A program made the position numbers and the translations under genes. This document shows, one piece after another, positions 22,453 through 34,699 of a DNA stretch of 64,000 nucleotides. Every line of letters begins with the position of its first letter. Within the stretch, counting starts at the first letter, position 1. This DNA comes from Heterocephalus glaber (Eukaryota > Chordata > Mammalia > Rodentia > Bathyergidae). The notes below the pieces were generated by a model. That model saw only the letters and a program-made list of their open reading frames with translations, did not search any database and was not told the DNA's origin. The stretch lies in contig NW_004624881.1 in assembly GCF_000247695.1 (NCBI RefSeq), positions 3,054,444 through 3,118,443 on the forward strand, in the 5' to 3' direction.

Positions 22453-23845
22453 GTACTGTGTTTCATTTTTGCTGTGTTTTTATTTTCTGGTTTTACAACA
22501 CCTTGGTTATTCATATGTCATGATATGCTCTAGAGAATGAAAATGTGAAATTAAAGCTACTCTTTAGAGATTGTTTTCCAATTACCCTACTTCAACCCCC
22601 TCATTACTCTTCAAGCTCATATTTATTTGTTCCATTGATCTGACTATTTATTTCTCTTTTCTGATATCCCTACCTTCCTGCACCTTGAAACAATCATTAA
22701 GTCATGTACTCTTTCCACAGCCAATGTTTATGGAACCCAATCAGTATGACACCCATGGAAATTACTCAGTCACATACTCAGATTAGATTTACTTCCTAAT
22801 ATGTGGACCAACATTTATTTCTTACTAGACTTATTCTCTTTAATAGTCTATTGACACTTGTAAACCTCATTTTATAAAACTGAAATAGCTATCTTCTAAA
22901 CATTTTAAACCTGATTCTTTAGGGTCAATGAACAACCCTAAGAAAAACATGCGATAAATTGCTCACAGCATGTATGCTAAGTATTTCATACATAAAGTCT
23001 GTAGCTTCTCATCAAAATCTCCTGAGGTAGGAACTTACAATCTAAATTTCCAGGTAAGGAAATAGTGTTTTTGTAACTACGTGTAATTATACACCTGATG
23101 ATTGATGGTAATAAACATGCTATAATTTAAGAATATAAAAACACTGCTGTTTCTCTTTTTTTTGCTTCAGCGTATATTTAATATTTTGTCAACTTATTTG
23201 TAATATTATTGTTCCTTTAAGCAGATAGGAATGTATGCATATTTTTGGAGATTTATATTATTTTCAATATTAAAACATGTTTGCAGGTGCCAAATGTCCT
23301 TGTGAGGGTTCATTCTTTTAAAATTACTAACTGATATGCAGCTCTAAAAATGAACACATCATGGTTCCAATGAAGAATGCAACTGCAATCACTCCTTAAG
23401 GAAAGTCTATGTAAGGGTGGCTTCCTTTATCAAAAAGAAATAATAAGTACTATAGAATCCCTGCTGTAATTATAGCAGTGATTTAAATACCTTGTGGAGT
23501 TTGAACCTCAGCTGATGTACACATGTGATGAAATAATGTACAACACCGGAAATAAAGGATTTTATGTCAGAAATAAAATTTCCTTGCAGCATTGTGTGAA
23601 AAATCTTTGCATTAGGTCTTAAAATTAAGTAGAGCCTTAATGGCTATTGAATGAAAGCAGAAAAAAGAAGATATTTGAGATAAAAAGCAGAAAAAATGAA
23701 AGTGTGCTACTGAGGTACTTTGAGTATCAAGATAATTAGAAGTAAAAATGCCATCTGAATGTGGAATCAAATTGGGAGGGCTGCTGGCTTGGACCAACTA
23801 TGCAGAATCTAGATATGTAGACCAGGCATTAAGAACTTCTTAATA
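22453..23845. other. AT-rich intergenic, nothing recognised
   Basis: Only short frames occur, with no domain. No named repeat could be supported. Confidence 0.5.
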
Positions 23846-23848
23846 TAT

Positions 23849-23876
23849 GTGCTCTCTTCAGCAGCACATATACTAA
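23849..23876 (+). pseudogene. U6 snRNA 5' fragment
   Basis: GTGCTCTCTTCAGCAGCACA followed by TATACTAA matches the first 28 bases of U6 snRNA with two substitutions. What follows (TGAAGAGGATTTACACAATA) diverges from U6, so the copy is truncated or very decayed. There is no U6-type upstream promoter (no proximal sequence element recognised), so it is a retroposed fragment and not a gene. Confidence 0.7.
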
Positions 23877-23944
23877 TGAAGAGGATTTACACAATATAAA
23901 GTAGAGAAACACTGTGTGTACCAATACTATAGCAGGTGCTCACT

Positions 23945-24135
23945 GTCAGTGGGTTTTGACAAAAGCACCATGAGCACAGGTTGAGGGTAAACCTTCTCTT
24001 CAACAAATGGTGCTGAGAAAACTCAGTTCCCACATGCCAAGGAATGAAACTAGACCCGTACTTTTCTCCATAGACAAAATCAACTTAAAGGATTCAAAAC
24101 ATATTAAGATTTAAAACTATGAATGAAGGTATTGA
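23945..24135 (+). mobile_element. LINE-1 ORF2 fragment
   Basis: Sense L1 ORF2 C-terminal region: TTTTGACAAAAGCACCATGA, then TCTTCAACAAATGGTGCTGA, then the AATGAAACTAGACCCGTACT segment. This is a typical stretch after the reverse transcriptase domain. It starts about 70 bases after the U6 fragment in the same orientation. Confidence 0.75.
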
Positions 24136-24760
24136 TTTTTCAACATTTTATAATCTTTCAACACCCAGATGTCTTCAATGTAACATATATGAGAAAGTTC
24201 CAGGACATGGAGATAAGATGATACCTATGAGTCAGATAGATGATTTGCTGGTTCTTGGAGATTTTCATTTGTTGATCACAGAAAAAATGACATTATAATA
24301 CTACAGAAAGTAGGGATGAGTGTTTTAAGGAGTACTTGTTAAAAATGTGAAAAATGAAGAAACAGCCCTGAGTGTCTTATGTGTAAAATGGGTTTGCGGA
24401 ATAATGGAAAGTGAGGGTAAGTGTAAATGTGCTTCATACAATGAAAGGGAATAAAAAATGATGCAAAACTTCAGTTTTTATTTTATTTTATTTTTGGTAG
24501 AAATGTGAAGAGTCACTGAAGGATTTTGTTTATTGTAAGAGCATAAATGATACCTTCATTAAAAAGAGAACCTGCTACTTTGTTGGCAATTACTTGAAGA
24601 GGAGAAATTATAAGAAGAGGAACCATAATTGCAATTTAAATGTGCACAAGATATTCTAAATACTTCAACCAGGTAGCACTGTGGAGGATGTTCATGGTGA
24701 GGGAGGAGAAGAGGACTGAGCTTCCTCACTAACACTGGCTTTGACAGTTTGCTCTTGGAG
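24136..24760. other. AT-rich intergenic, nothing recognised
   Basis: Includes a short (TTTTA)n run at about 24478-24495. No coding frame. Confidence 0.5.
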
Positions 24761-24761
24761 A

Positions 24762-25165
24762 GTGATTAGTCACTTTCTATCACTAGAATAAGATACTTGA
24801 CACCTGCAGCCTGAAGAAGATGTGCATTTGCCTCACGGTGTCAGAGGCTCAGGCTGTGGCTGTTGAGCTCCAAGGGAGAAACAACATTGAAAGGGCATGG
24901 TGGAGACAAGATGCTCTACCCAAGGCAGGCAGGAAGCAAAGGAGAAGGGAGGACTGGATGATTGGAAAACACCCTTCCAGGTCATAACACAGTGGCTACC
25001 TCTGGCATACAGGCCCTGCCTGCTAAGAGCACACTGAGCTTTGATCTTGTCTGTGGGTCAGTCTGATGATGAGTATGGAGCCTTCACAATCTAATCATCT
25101 TCCAAAAGCCCCACCTCTGAACACACAAGATAGGGTGGTGGGGTAGGTTTAGATCTAAACCATGA
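24762..25165 (-). mobile_element. Solo LTR, MaLR/ERVL type
   Basis: An older relative of the LTR at 19998-20400. It shares the layout TAGTCACTTTCTATCACTAG at one end, the CTAATCATCTTCCAAAAGCC segment (compare 45869-45888) and TAGATCTAAACCATGAGA at the other. No primer site adjoins it. Non-coding. Confidence 0.65.
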
Positions 25166-25920
25166 GAGAGGGCTACCTTAAAATACACTGTCTGGAAAAG
25201 GAGTTCTTTATTCAAGAAAAAAAATAATTTGGAAAACTTAATTGAAATATTATTAGTTGAGGAAAAGAGGAAATTCTGAACAATGAAGAAATAGCAAATA
25301 AAGAATTCACCATATTTAGAAAAAAAATGAGAACAGCAGATTAACAATATTTAGAATGACAAAAAAACAAATAAAATGAGAAAGATTTAAATTTTTTTAG
25401 CCTGAGGCACTAAGAAAAGAATGTCCAAATGACTGAAATAGGGTAAATCAGTTTGATATTGAGGGGAAGGAATAAGTAGATTTTAAAAATGTCTTAAAAA
25501 TGTGTAGTTATGGCACATTCAGAAAAATACAGTGAAGACAATGTTAGAAATTCAAACCAAGGGCTTTTACATGAGGGTGATGATAGCGATTTAAGAATAC
25601 TATAGTAAGTAAAGCTTGGGGAAAGCATACATTCTCAGACATACAGTGGGTGGAAGAACTCTGTAAACCAAAGTTTTTATGGTCCTGCCTGAATAAACAT
25701 CAGTGCTTGTGTGTTCCTATGTTGGAGGAGTATAGCTGATTGCTGCTCTGAAAGAGGGAGAGAAGAGGAGGAAAGCTACAGCAGTTTCGGGAGAAGCCTG
25801 GGGCTCCCCAGGCCAATTGTGAGATAGCAAAGGAAAGAAAGGAAAGCAGAGCAGTGCCTGGCTTCAGTACCCAGACTTGGAGCTTCTGAGGAGCCCACAG
25901 AGTGTTGTGCTTCAGTAGGA

Positions 25921-26839
25921 TCAGTGCTGTGGCGGACAATACAGTTTCTGCAGAGCAAACTTCATGTCTTTGTTCCTCAGACAGTAGATAGCAGGGTTCA
26001 AGGTAGGGGTGAGGATGGAGTAAAAAATAGATGCCAGGCAGCCTTGGGTTGGGGAATACTGAGAGGCGGGTCTCAAGTACATGAAGCTTCCAGTTCTGTA
26101 AAACAAAATGACTGTGGTCAGGTGTGAGGAGCAGGTGGAGAAGGCTTTCCACCATCCTTCCCCAGTGGGGATCTGCATGATTGCGGAGGTGATGCCCACA
26201 TAGGAGAGGACCGTGAGGGCAAAGGCGCTCATGATGATGCATCTGCTCACAGTAAAGCCCACCTCCTCATTGAGGCAGTAGTCAGTGCAGGTGAGGCGGA
26301 TGATGGGGGATGTCACAGAAGTGTTCCACGACGTTGGGTCCGCAGAAGGACAAGGAGAAGGTGTTGAAGGTGTGGAAGTCAGCGTAGATGGCCTGCTCAC
26401 CCAGGCCATGGCAACCAATTCAGAGGAAAGCCTGTCATTCATGTTGGTCCTGTAGAGCAGGGGCTTGAGGATGGCCAAGCACCGGTCATATGCCATGGCC
26501 ATGAGCAGAAAGCACTCAGTGGAAGCCAGGGTGATGAACACGTACAGCTGGGCCACACACTCCAAATAGGAAATGAGCCCAGACCCTGTGAGGGAGGTGA
26601 ACAGTGCCTTGGGGATGGTGACCGAGATGTAGCACATGTCCAGGAAAGAGAGATTCTTCAGGAAGAAGTACATGGGGGAGTGGAGATGGCTTTCTCTAAA
26701 CACAGATGTGATGATGGAGATGTTTTCCAGGAACCCAAATAAGTAGGCAAACAAGAAAAAAAAGATGGCTACAAATCTCAGTTCCTGGACATCTGAAAAG
26801 CCCGAGAATGAACTGAGTCACTCCTGTTTGATTGGACAT
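25921..26839 (-). pseudogene. Class II olfactory receptor pseudogene, unplaced
   Basis: The ATG at 26839-26837 begins MSNQTGVTQFIL, a normal OR N-terminus with a glycosylation sequon (NQT). A 2-base loss at about 26801-26806, in the LLGF segment, shifts the frame. The main frame then runs through SPMYFFLKNLSFLD (TM2), MAYDRCLAI (DRY has become DRC, and the usual ICHPL is ILKPL) and AMAWVS (TM4). A 1-base loss at about 26391-26396 shifts it again. A further 2-base loss in the C run at 26304-26309 restores it; a Phe codon is also missing nearby. KAFSTCSSHLTTV (TM6) and LNPAIYCLRNKD (TM7) are intact. Overall size is normal. It is not an OR2-type sequence like its neighbours; FFLKNLSFLD recalls OR14, but I could not assign a subfamily. 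It is the only receptor here on the minus strand. Non-functional. Confidence 0.88.
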
Positions 26840-27100
26840 TGTTCCTTCACTCTGAAGGTCTGTTCTGATGCAGTAGCCGCGTATAGTATGCGTGAGAACA
26901 GAAATAGACCAACTTGAAGGGTGGCTGTGAATGTCCCCTTTGTCTACAGCTGCATGAGAATGCCTACCAATGGAAACATAAATCCCATGTAACTCCTTAT
27001 TTAAATGATTATATTTCAGTGAATGGTGATTATTCTGATGAATCAAATTGCACCATATAATTCAAGTAAACTGGTCTAATGGTGCTAATCTGGATTACTG

Positions 27101-27215
27101 TGAGGGGGGGAGAGGGAGCCAGAGGGAGAGGGAGAGAGAGAGAGAGGAAGGGAGAAGTTCATGAGGGGAAGGAGGAGGAAGAGATTAGGGAAAAGAAGAG
27201 GAGGAGGAGAGACCT
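27101..27215. repeat. Polypurine (GA/GGA)n tract
   Basis: About 115 bases, nearly all G and A, with (GA)n and (GGA)n parts and a short interruption near 27158. A likely unstable simple repeat. Confidence 0.9.
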
Positions 27216-30200
27216 ACCAGTTTTCTTACTCTCACATGTTGGATGACTTCAGGTGAGAAATGGCCTCATGTGCTTACTTTTCTACATATTGACACACTTC
27301 ACCATTAATTCAATTGATTACGTTTCAGAGAATGGTGATGTGCTATTTTTGTTCTCACCCCCCGCCCCGCAATGCTCCAGCTTCCCATAGGCCTCATGGC
27401 TCTGCATGATTCTATTGATTACCTTCTCTCCCACTGTTCTGCACTGATGTCAGTTCCTCTGTCCTTTCCTCCAAATATTTTAAGTTCTCTTTATTTTTAC
27501 TAACCTTAAAGTAACTCTACTAAGATCTATGGAAAATGCTTGTCTTAAACAAATATGCTTAACATTAAAAAAAATCCTATACCAAATCCCTGGACCTAGC
27601 GAATGTAATTTTGGTTGTTTTCCTATTTTTTTGCAGGTGTGTTCTTTATGAGCAGGAACAGGGCTTTTCTCTTTATCCCCAGAGATTATCAGGACCTAGT
27701 GACCACTGTGTACTCAATAGACAGTGAACAGATGGTTAAAACTGAAAGCAGCCTCTGTGAAGCTTCCCTTTAGACTTTAGTTCACAAAAGATCCTGAGAG
27801 AACTCCTGGAACTCCCAGCTGAGGAATGGCCAACCTCCTGCATGTGAGCAGACATGAATCCTCTAAATTCTTGTTTATATTATAGTCTGTAACATGTTGG
27901 TAATTTTGGTAAAATGTTATTGAATTTGTGGAAATTTACCTGCTGCTTTAGGCTCTTCCTTGTCCAATTTACCCACAGCATGAGAGAACTTTCCTAATGT
28001 ATGACAGAACTGAGGAGCCAAGTCTCGTACTCTTACATTCAATTCTCAGATCCCCTAATTATATTAGTGATCAGTATAGAAACCAGAAGAAACATAGCTT
28101 AACCTCACACTTTCTCCATGACAACAGCAGGGAAGTGGCCGCGTGTGCTCAGGGGATTAGAAAGAGCATCACATGTAGGGCTGGGGATGAACCAGCAGGC
28201 ACCCTGGGCAGCTGTCAGGGGCATTGCTAGAGCTTTTCCTACAATAGGCAAATCTGTGTAGGACTTGGAAAGTGGCTAGGTTCACAGAAAGTTTAGCCCC
28301 TGCTGTGCCTGTTGTGGGAGTAAAGCCACTGTGGGTCTTTTCTCACCTGCGGTTCCTGGTTTAGCTTGTCCCAAAGTCCCCAGGTCAATGCAGGGAGAAG
28401 TATGCAGAGCAGTGAGGAGGTGTGGACATAGAGGTCCTGGTGAAAACCCCGAGTTTCCTGCAGCTTCAGAATATCACAGAAGCACACCCAATGCAGTTGT
28501 AATGCCCTGGGGAAGTAAAGGGTGTGGAGTTGAGAAAGACCCTCCAGAGCCGGAAGGGATTAGCTGTCACCTGATCACCACTCATCATCACAGGCCCACC
28601 AGGCAGTCATCTCAGCCAATGCCAGAAGGCACAGGTCACCAGCGGCCTAGATGCCCTCTGAGTGACTGAGAACCCTAGCGGAAGATGATCCACAACATCT
28701 GTGGGCGGGATGTCTCCTCTCCCTGCCTCCTCCATGCCCCAGGGTTTCCTTGTGCCAGGAAGTCATGAATGTGAACGCTGAGTTTTGGAGAAGACAAATG
28801 TGAAATCTTGTATATTTGAAGAGATGGCAAACTTGTTCTTACCAGTTTGGAAGTAACAGAATACAGTTGGTCTCATCAGGTGGAATTGAATTTCAAGATG
28901 TTTGCTAACATCACTGGTAGAAATTAAAGAGCATTTATGAAATTTTACAGTTCTGACTTCTGAGAACTTACACCATCTAAACTTTGAAGTATTACTCCTT
29001 TAAGAATGTCTCTGTTAACACAAGTAAACATTAACTATCAAAGGAGTAAGTAAAATCAGGAAGAGATGTAGTAAGTTCATAAGCATTTAACTTTGCCTTG
29101 ATCAGTGCATTTGAAATAAAAGATATGAATATTGACAAGCGAAAGAGAAAGTTCACTGTAGGCATCTCTAAGTCTTAAAATCTATATAGTATGTTATTTA
29201 TATACTCTGTTTTGCTTAAGATATTTAATCATAAATTTCTTGTCTAAATATAATGTAGATGTTCAAATAGTTGACATTGAAATATATAAATAATAATATT
29301 AAAAGCAATAATAATTCATGTAGAACACTATAATGAGAAAAATCCATGGCATTCAAGCACCTATGTCCAACTATGCAGGCTATGTCTGGATTCCTCTTCC
29401 CAGTTCAGCCTTACAAGCACAGCCACCCTCCGTATGCTACCTCACTCTGCCTTTCTAAATATCCCCAGGAAGACTGTCCTGACCATGGACTTCACAGAAC
29501 GGCAATGTCTGTGTGATCCACAGCCAGTTCTTTGTGACTCCAGCCCTCAGGGTGCTAATGTCCACCATGATCATAAATAAATTTCTGTTTAAACACAGGT
29601 CCATGCACCCTCACTGTGAGCCTTTGTTTTCTTTTTTCCCCATCCAGTTGGAGGGTAAGAAGACAAGTTCTCATCCACTGCCACAGTCAGCCCTGTCCAC
29701 AGAGCATCAGTCCGAGATACTCACAGGAAAGTCGGTCCTCCTATTCCTGAGATGCATTTGGCAAAGGAAATATGCAAGCACTCACAGTCCTGCAAACTAG
29801 GAAAGCTAACATCTATCATTTGTAAATAAAGTTGGGAACAGAACAGTGAAACACTCCTGATTCTTCATTCTCATCCTTGTAAGGGAAAATAAAGAAAAAT
29901 CCTCTCAGTTGAACATACCATTCCATTCTGTCAATATTCTGAAATACATTTTGAAGATATCTGGACAGCTGTAGATGTGGGAATTACCAATGATTCCCAT
30001 TTATGCACATGAATGAGATTGGTAAACATGAAGCAGACACTGTCTTGTGCTTCACTGATGGCAAACAGAGAGATGTGGTGAACTTAAACATCAGGTAATT
30101 GTATGGCAAAAATGATCCATTTATCAAAAGCTTTTTCTGATTTTAGGTCTACAAATTTCCTAATGAAAGCTGTGAAATAATGCATCACTAGAAGTCAGAC

Positions 30201-31480
30201 ACAGTGAGTCAAGTGAGATCTCACCTAGTGGACCAAGGCTCCCTTTGGCCTCCAAATGTGTCCTGGTGGTCAGATGGGCAGCAAGACCTCCTCAGTGAGC
30301 AGGGTCAGGCTGGAGAGGGGCAGAGCTGCATGATTCCTAGCTAGTTCCTCGGCCATCTGTTAAATGCTGGGCACCCAGGAGCGCTCTGGTGCCCCTGGGA
30401 ATGTGAGGTAATGAGCTTCCAGCTCTCTTCAGAGCTTGTCCTGGGAGTTCACTTGGCACCTAGCCCTGGAAGGTTCTACTTACAGGAAACTTTGATGAAG
30501 ACTTTCCTGGGCCCCTTTGGATTATTTGAGAGAACTGAAAAAAAAATCCTGAGAGGACATGAAAACTCCAGTTGGGGAAAAAATGAAAATAATATCTGTA
30601 CATGAGGCTGATAATTCAGGGGAGTTAGACATTTGCAAAAGGAGAGTACATGAGGGGAATGTGAAGCAGCAGTGTTTGGGAGACAGGCAGAATGTTTTGG
30701 TTTATACCTATATAAATATAAATATTTATACATATGCATATCCAACTGATTGATGTTTCCTCAGTTTCCCCTACACAATTTGCTTCTTGAGTTTTGCTGA
30801 GGAAAATTTTCTTATGACACTATAAATGTACAAGAGGAGCACAGAAATCTCAAGTCAAAAGGTCCATGAAATTGTGTTACGTAAGGATGTTCATGTAACC
30901 AAAATTCTGAGCAAGAGACAACTATGAACACCAGCTCAGGTGTCTGTCCCACCTCCTTATAATCCATATGCCCACAAGAAAATCTATTTTCCTGATTAAA
31001 ATATATTATTTATCAATATACTCTCATTTAAAATTTGTATCTGCTGCACTGACTTATATTTTGTGAATAAGGTTCATCCATTTCCATACTTCTAATGTGT
31101 TTTATGCATAGAAAACACATTCTTTTTTAATATTGAGGATGAGAATTAAGAATGACCCTTAATTTTTGCATTTACAATTTTTTAATTGACAGGTGAAATT
31201 TTATCGAGTGCATTGTGTATGACATTTTGTCTTGAATTCTGCATATGGATACACTGTGCAAAGACTAAATTAGTAATAAACATGTGCATTACATCACAAT
31301 GTTTTCATGTTGTGGTGAGACCAATTTCTATGCACTCTCTTAGTATTTTAAAGAATACAATACTTTGCAAATTATAGTGATCATGTGGTATAACTGATCC
31401 TTTGAACATATTTCTTCTTCCTCTACAACTGTACTTTCACATATTTGACCAAGATCTCCTCAAACCCCTTAACAAACTCA
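27216..31480. other. Intergenic, no gene recognised
   Basis: Mostly AT-rich with a GC-richer interval at about 28130-28760. Open frames up to 112 codons (28331-28669) show no recognisable domain. No repeat could be named with confidence in this stretch. Confidence 0.45.
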
Positions 31481-31559
31481 GCCTATGACAAACACCACTC
31501 TACTCTACTTCCATAAGATCAACTTTCTGAATTCATCAAAGTTGCTGGAAAAGACAGGA

Positions 31560-32760
31560 TTTCCTCTTTGTGTCTGGGTGTTATTCTGTTGTTGTACACA
31601 GAATAGAGTCTTTCCTTATCCATCCATCTCACCACAGATGCATCCTTGGAATGGTTTTCTCTCCTGGCTGTTATGAATAGGGCTGAAATAAACATGGGAG
31701 TGCAGACATCTCTTCAACATTGATTTTCCTTTCTTGGATATTGAGATGTGGGATTGGTGGATCATGTGGTAGCTTCATTTTTTTATATTCTGAGGAACCA
31801 CTGTAGTATTTGCCATGATGACCCTACTAATTTTCATTCCCACAAATAATACACAAGCTTGCTTTCCCCTCCATGACTTCACCAGCATTTCTTATCTTTG
31901 TATTGTTCACAATAGCTCTTCTAACACAAGTAGGGTAATATATCACTGTGGTTTTTAATTTACATTGCCTTAATAATTTTGAACAATCTCATGTAGCTAT
32001 TGGCCACATTTATGTCTTTTGATGAATGTCTACTGAAGTACTTTGCTAATTCTAATTGAGTTATTTATTTTCTTACCATAGTGGTCAGTTCTTCATACAT
32101 TTTTATATTAACCCTTAATCAGATTGAACATTGAGCTCATTTTTCTTCTTTTTGTGCCTGGTCTCTACACTGGGATTATTGTCCCTTTTACTGTGCACAA
32201 CATTTGCAGTTTGATATAATATTGTTTACAATTTTTCTTGGAAGTCTGTGCTTTGGGGTCAGATTCAAAAGCTCTTTGCTTCCACCAATGCCACGGAGTT
32301 TCCCCTCTATATTTTCTTCCAAGATTTTCATAATTTTGACTCTTTTATTTAAGCCTGCAATCCGTTGGCATTGCATCTTGGATATTCTGTGAGATACTTG
32401 TCTGTCCAGTTTCATTCTTCTAAATGTGGATATCCTGCTTTACCAGAAGTATTTATTAGACAGACAGATTCCTCCCCTATTATGTGTTCTTTGCACATCT
32501 ATTAAAATCCGTTGGCTGTAATGCTTGGATTTATTTCTGGGAAAGTTACTCTGTTCCATGGTACATGTGCCCATTTTTATACCAGTGTCATATTGTTTTA
32601 GTTACTACAGCTTTAGATCATATTTGAAATCAAGTAATGTGACATCTCCAGTTTTTTTGTTTCTGATCAAGATTACTTTGTCTACTTAGGGTCTTCTGTG
32701 GCTCCACCCAACAGCATCTTTTTATTCCTTGAAAAACGGCATTGGTGTTTGATTGCATTG
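31560..32760 (-). mobile_element. LINE-1 3' half, antisense
   Basis: A run of antisense L1 3' landmarks in the right order: AATAGGGCTGAAATAAACAT, GGGATTGGTGGATCATGTGG, CACTGTAGTATTTGCCATGA, CAGCATTTCTTATCTTTGTA, TCTTCATACATTTTTATATT, TGTGCCCATTTTTATACCAG and TTTTAGTTACTACAGCTTTA. This covers the L1 3' UTR and the end of ORF2. Multiple stops show it is dead. The 5' end is truncated near 32760. Confidence 0.85.
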
Positions 32761-33360
32761 ACTCTGTAGATCACTTTGACAAGTAAGGGCATTTTGGCAC
32801 CATCGATTCTTCTGACAGAGGATGCCAGCAAGGTGCTGAGAGAGGCAGCCTCCAGCTGTATCATCTCCTACAGATAGGCCCACTGGTCACTGTCCTTGGA
32901 TCAGAGAATCCTGTTGAAACATCACCTGGGAAACAACCTGGAGGTGTCCACAGGGCCTGCATAACTGAATCAGGATTCAGAATCAGAAAGGCAAGAAAAA
33001 CAGCTGGATTCTGACTACCTTGGCTGCCTCCCTTCTCCCTCTAGTCAGCCCAACACCAGATAGAATTTCTCTGGACCCATGGTTTCTACAGGCATAGGAG
33101 CGAATGGAAGACAGTCACCCAGTGTCCCGAGCTCTCTGGGTCACTTCTCAGGAAGCCCATTTTGATCATATAGTGAAGCACGCTAGGGGGAAACACACAC
33201 TGGACCAGTTGAGAACAAAAGGAAATAATGAGATGAGGCAGAGGTCCTCATGGTCAGCGTGATGGTCTTGGTGCTGTGTCTGCCAGCCAGTGAAAGCTGT
33301 AAGCACCCCTCAACCTCACAGCCACATGCAGAGCTGAGCTTCCTTGCTTCACAGCCATGG
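32761..33360. other. Intergenic, nothing recognised
   Basis: Moderate GC and no recognisable coding frame. Confidence 0.45.
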
Positions 33361-33363
33361 TGA

Positions 33364-33401
33364 GTGCTCACTTCGCAGCACATACACTTCATAAGCATGG
33401 C
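33364..33401 (+). pseudogene. U6 snRNA-derived fragment
   Basis: GTGCTCACTTCGCAGCACAT followed by ACACT matches the U6 snRNA 5' end with a substitution, a 1-base loss and a T-to-C change. The sequence then jumps to AAGCATGGC, close to the U6 segment TAGCATGGCC, as if the middle had been deleted. It is a short dead retrocopy. Confidence 0.55.
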
Positions 33402-33811
33402 GGGAAGTTTGGCTACACTTGAATCACTTAACTCGAGTCTCCCTGCTGATCCTCGAGCCCAGCTCAGGGCCCTGCAGAGGCATGGAGATGCTCATCTCCA
33501 CACACAGGAGAGACGAGCCAGGCAAGAAGCAGTGGCACTCAGACTGGAAGCCAAGCAGTGATCCCCAGCAGAGACTGCAGAGTCGGCACCCTTCAACAAG
33601 TGTGGTGGTCACACTTGTGTAGTGGAGGAATTCAGGCACAGGACCACCAAGGTGGGGGGTGCGGAGGGAGAAGGAAGGAAAGAAACCAAAGGATCCTGCC
33701 TGGTCACCAGGTCACCGTGCAGATGAGGAGACTTCCACTTCTGTGCTTTTCAGTGAAGCATGAGGTTTGAAAAGGCTTGGCCCCCAAAAATGCAGCAGCA
33801 GCTACACACAG

Positions 33812-33860
33812 GCACGTGCGCACGCACATGCACAGTTACACACGCTCGCGCGCACACAGC
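33812..33860. repeat. Alternating purine-pyrimidine (CA/CG) tract
   Basis: GTGCGCACGCACATGCACAG, then ACACACGCTCGCGCGCACAC. Long purine-pyrimidine alternation with CG steps is a classic Z-DNA-prone sequence. Confidence 0.75.
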
Positions 33861-33869
33861 TTAGGCAGG

Positions 33870-34570
33870 GCAACTCCCACAGCGTGCATTTCAAGAGAAG
33901 CACAGCGCTAGGCAGCTCTGCTTGGTGTAGGTCAGGTGTCCGCTCCGTGGATCAGCCTCCCAGGGAAGCCACCCTCAGTGCTGCACTTCTGAGGAACCTG
34001 GCCTCTAGTCCCAGCGATCCTAGGATCCGAGCAGCTTCTCCACCTAAAATCCAAGCCCCGCTCGCCCCGCACCCTCGCCCTCCGTGGCCACAGCCAGCGG
34101 CCCAGCACGTGGAGGCCGGGCAGCCACGCCCGGGTTAGACGCCGGCCTGGACGGCGGCGAGGCCACTGCTGCCAACGAGCACCTGCAAGAGCCAAGAGGA
34201 GGCCTTATCTTCACTAAAGACAGCAAACAGCACGAAAACATGAAGCCATGAGGACTCGGGGCATCTTGACAGCTCCTAAGGAAATGGATATAATACTGGC
34301 TCCCAAGGAGATGGAGCCGGAGCAAAGGCTGAGAGAGAATTCCAAATAACTCAAAGTGGTTCGGTGGCATAGAAGAGCAAACAGGTGACTTGAGATTTTC
34401 CAAGCTCCGTTGTAGAGGATATCAGTGAGGAGCATGTCACAGCAAAGCTCCCGGCTGCGCAGCCTAGGTCCCCAGCAAGGCGAGGCCTCCCGGCCGGCTC
34501 AGCGCACTGCCCCTGCCCTCAGCCCCCGCCCATGTGCGGGCCGTGTGCTCCCTCTCACCCACGGGTCCCA
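33870..34570. promoter_or_regulatory. CpG/GC-rich patch
   Basis: Two CpG-dense parts, about 34020-34180 and 34435-34600, are separated by a less CpG-rich stretch at 34190-34420. The surroundings are CpG-poor. Frames of up to 123 codons on + and 119 on - overlap each other and show no domain I know. This could be a second small CpG island or a relic of a GC-rich processed sequence; no promoter element could be identified. Confidence 0.4.
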
Positions 34571-34699
34571 GACGCTGCTGCTCTGTGCGCATCTTGGACT
34601 CCCAGGCCTTCATCTGCTCCGCATGAGCGGGGCTCACAGCTGACTTGCTGTAGGAGGGGAAGTCTGGTCCAGAAGGGTCACTGGCGCCATGAACCAAAA

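Noticed and set aside
34464..34697. Minus-strand frame with KMRTEQQ-like coding appearance
   Set aside because: No family could be named, and it sits in a GC-rich patch where open frames are expected.
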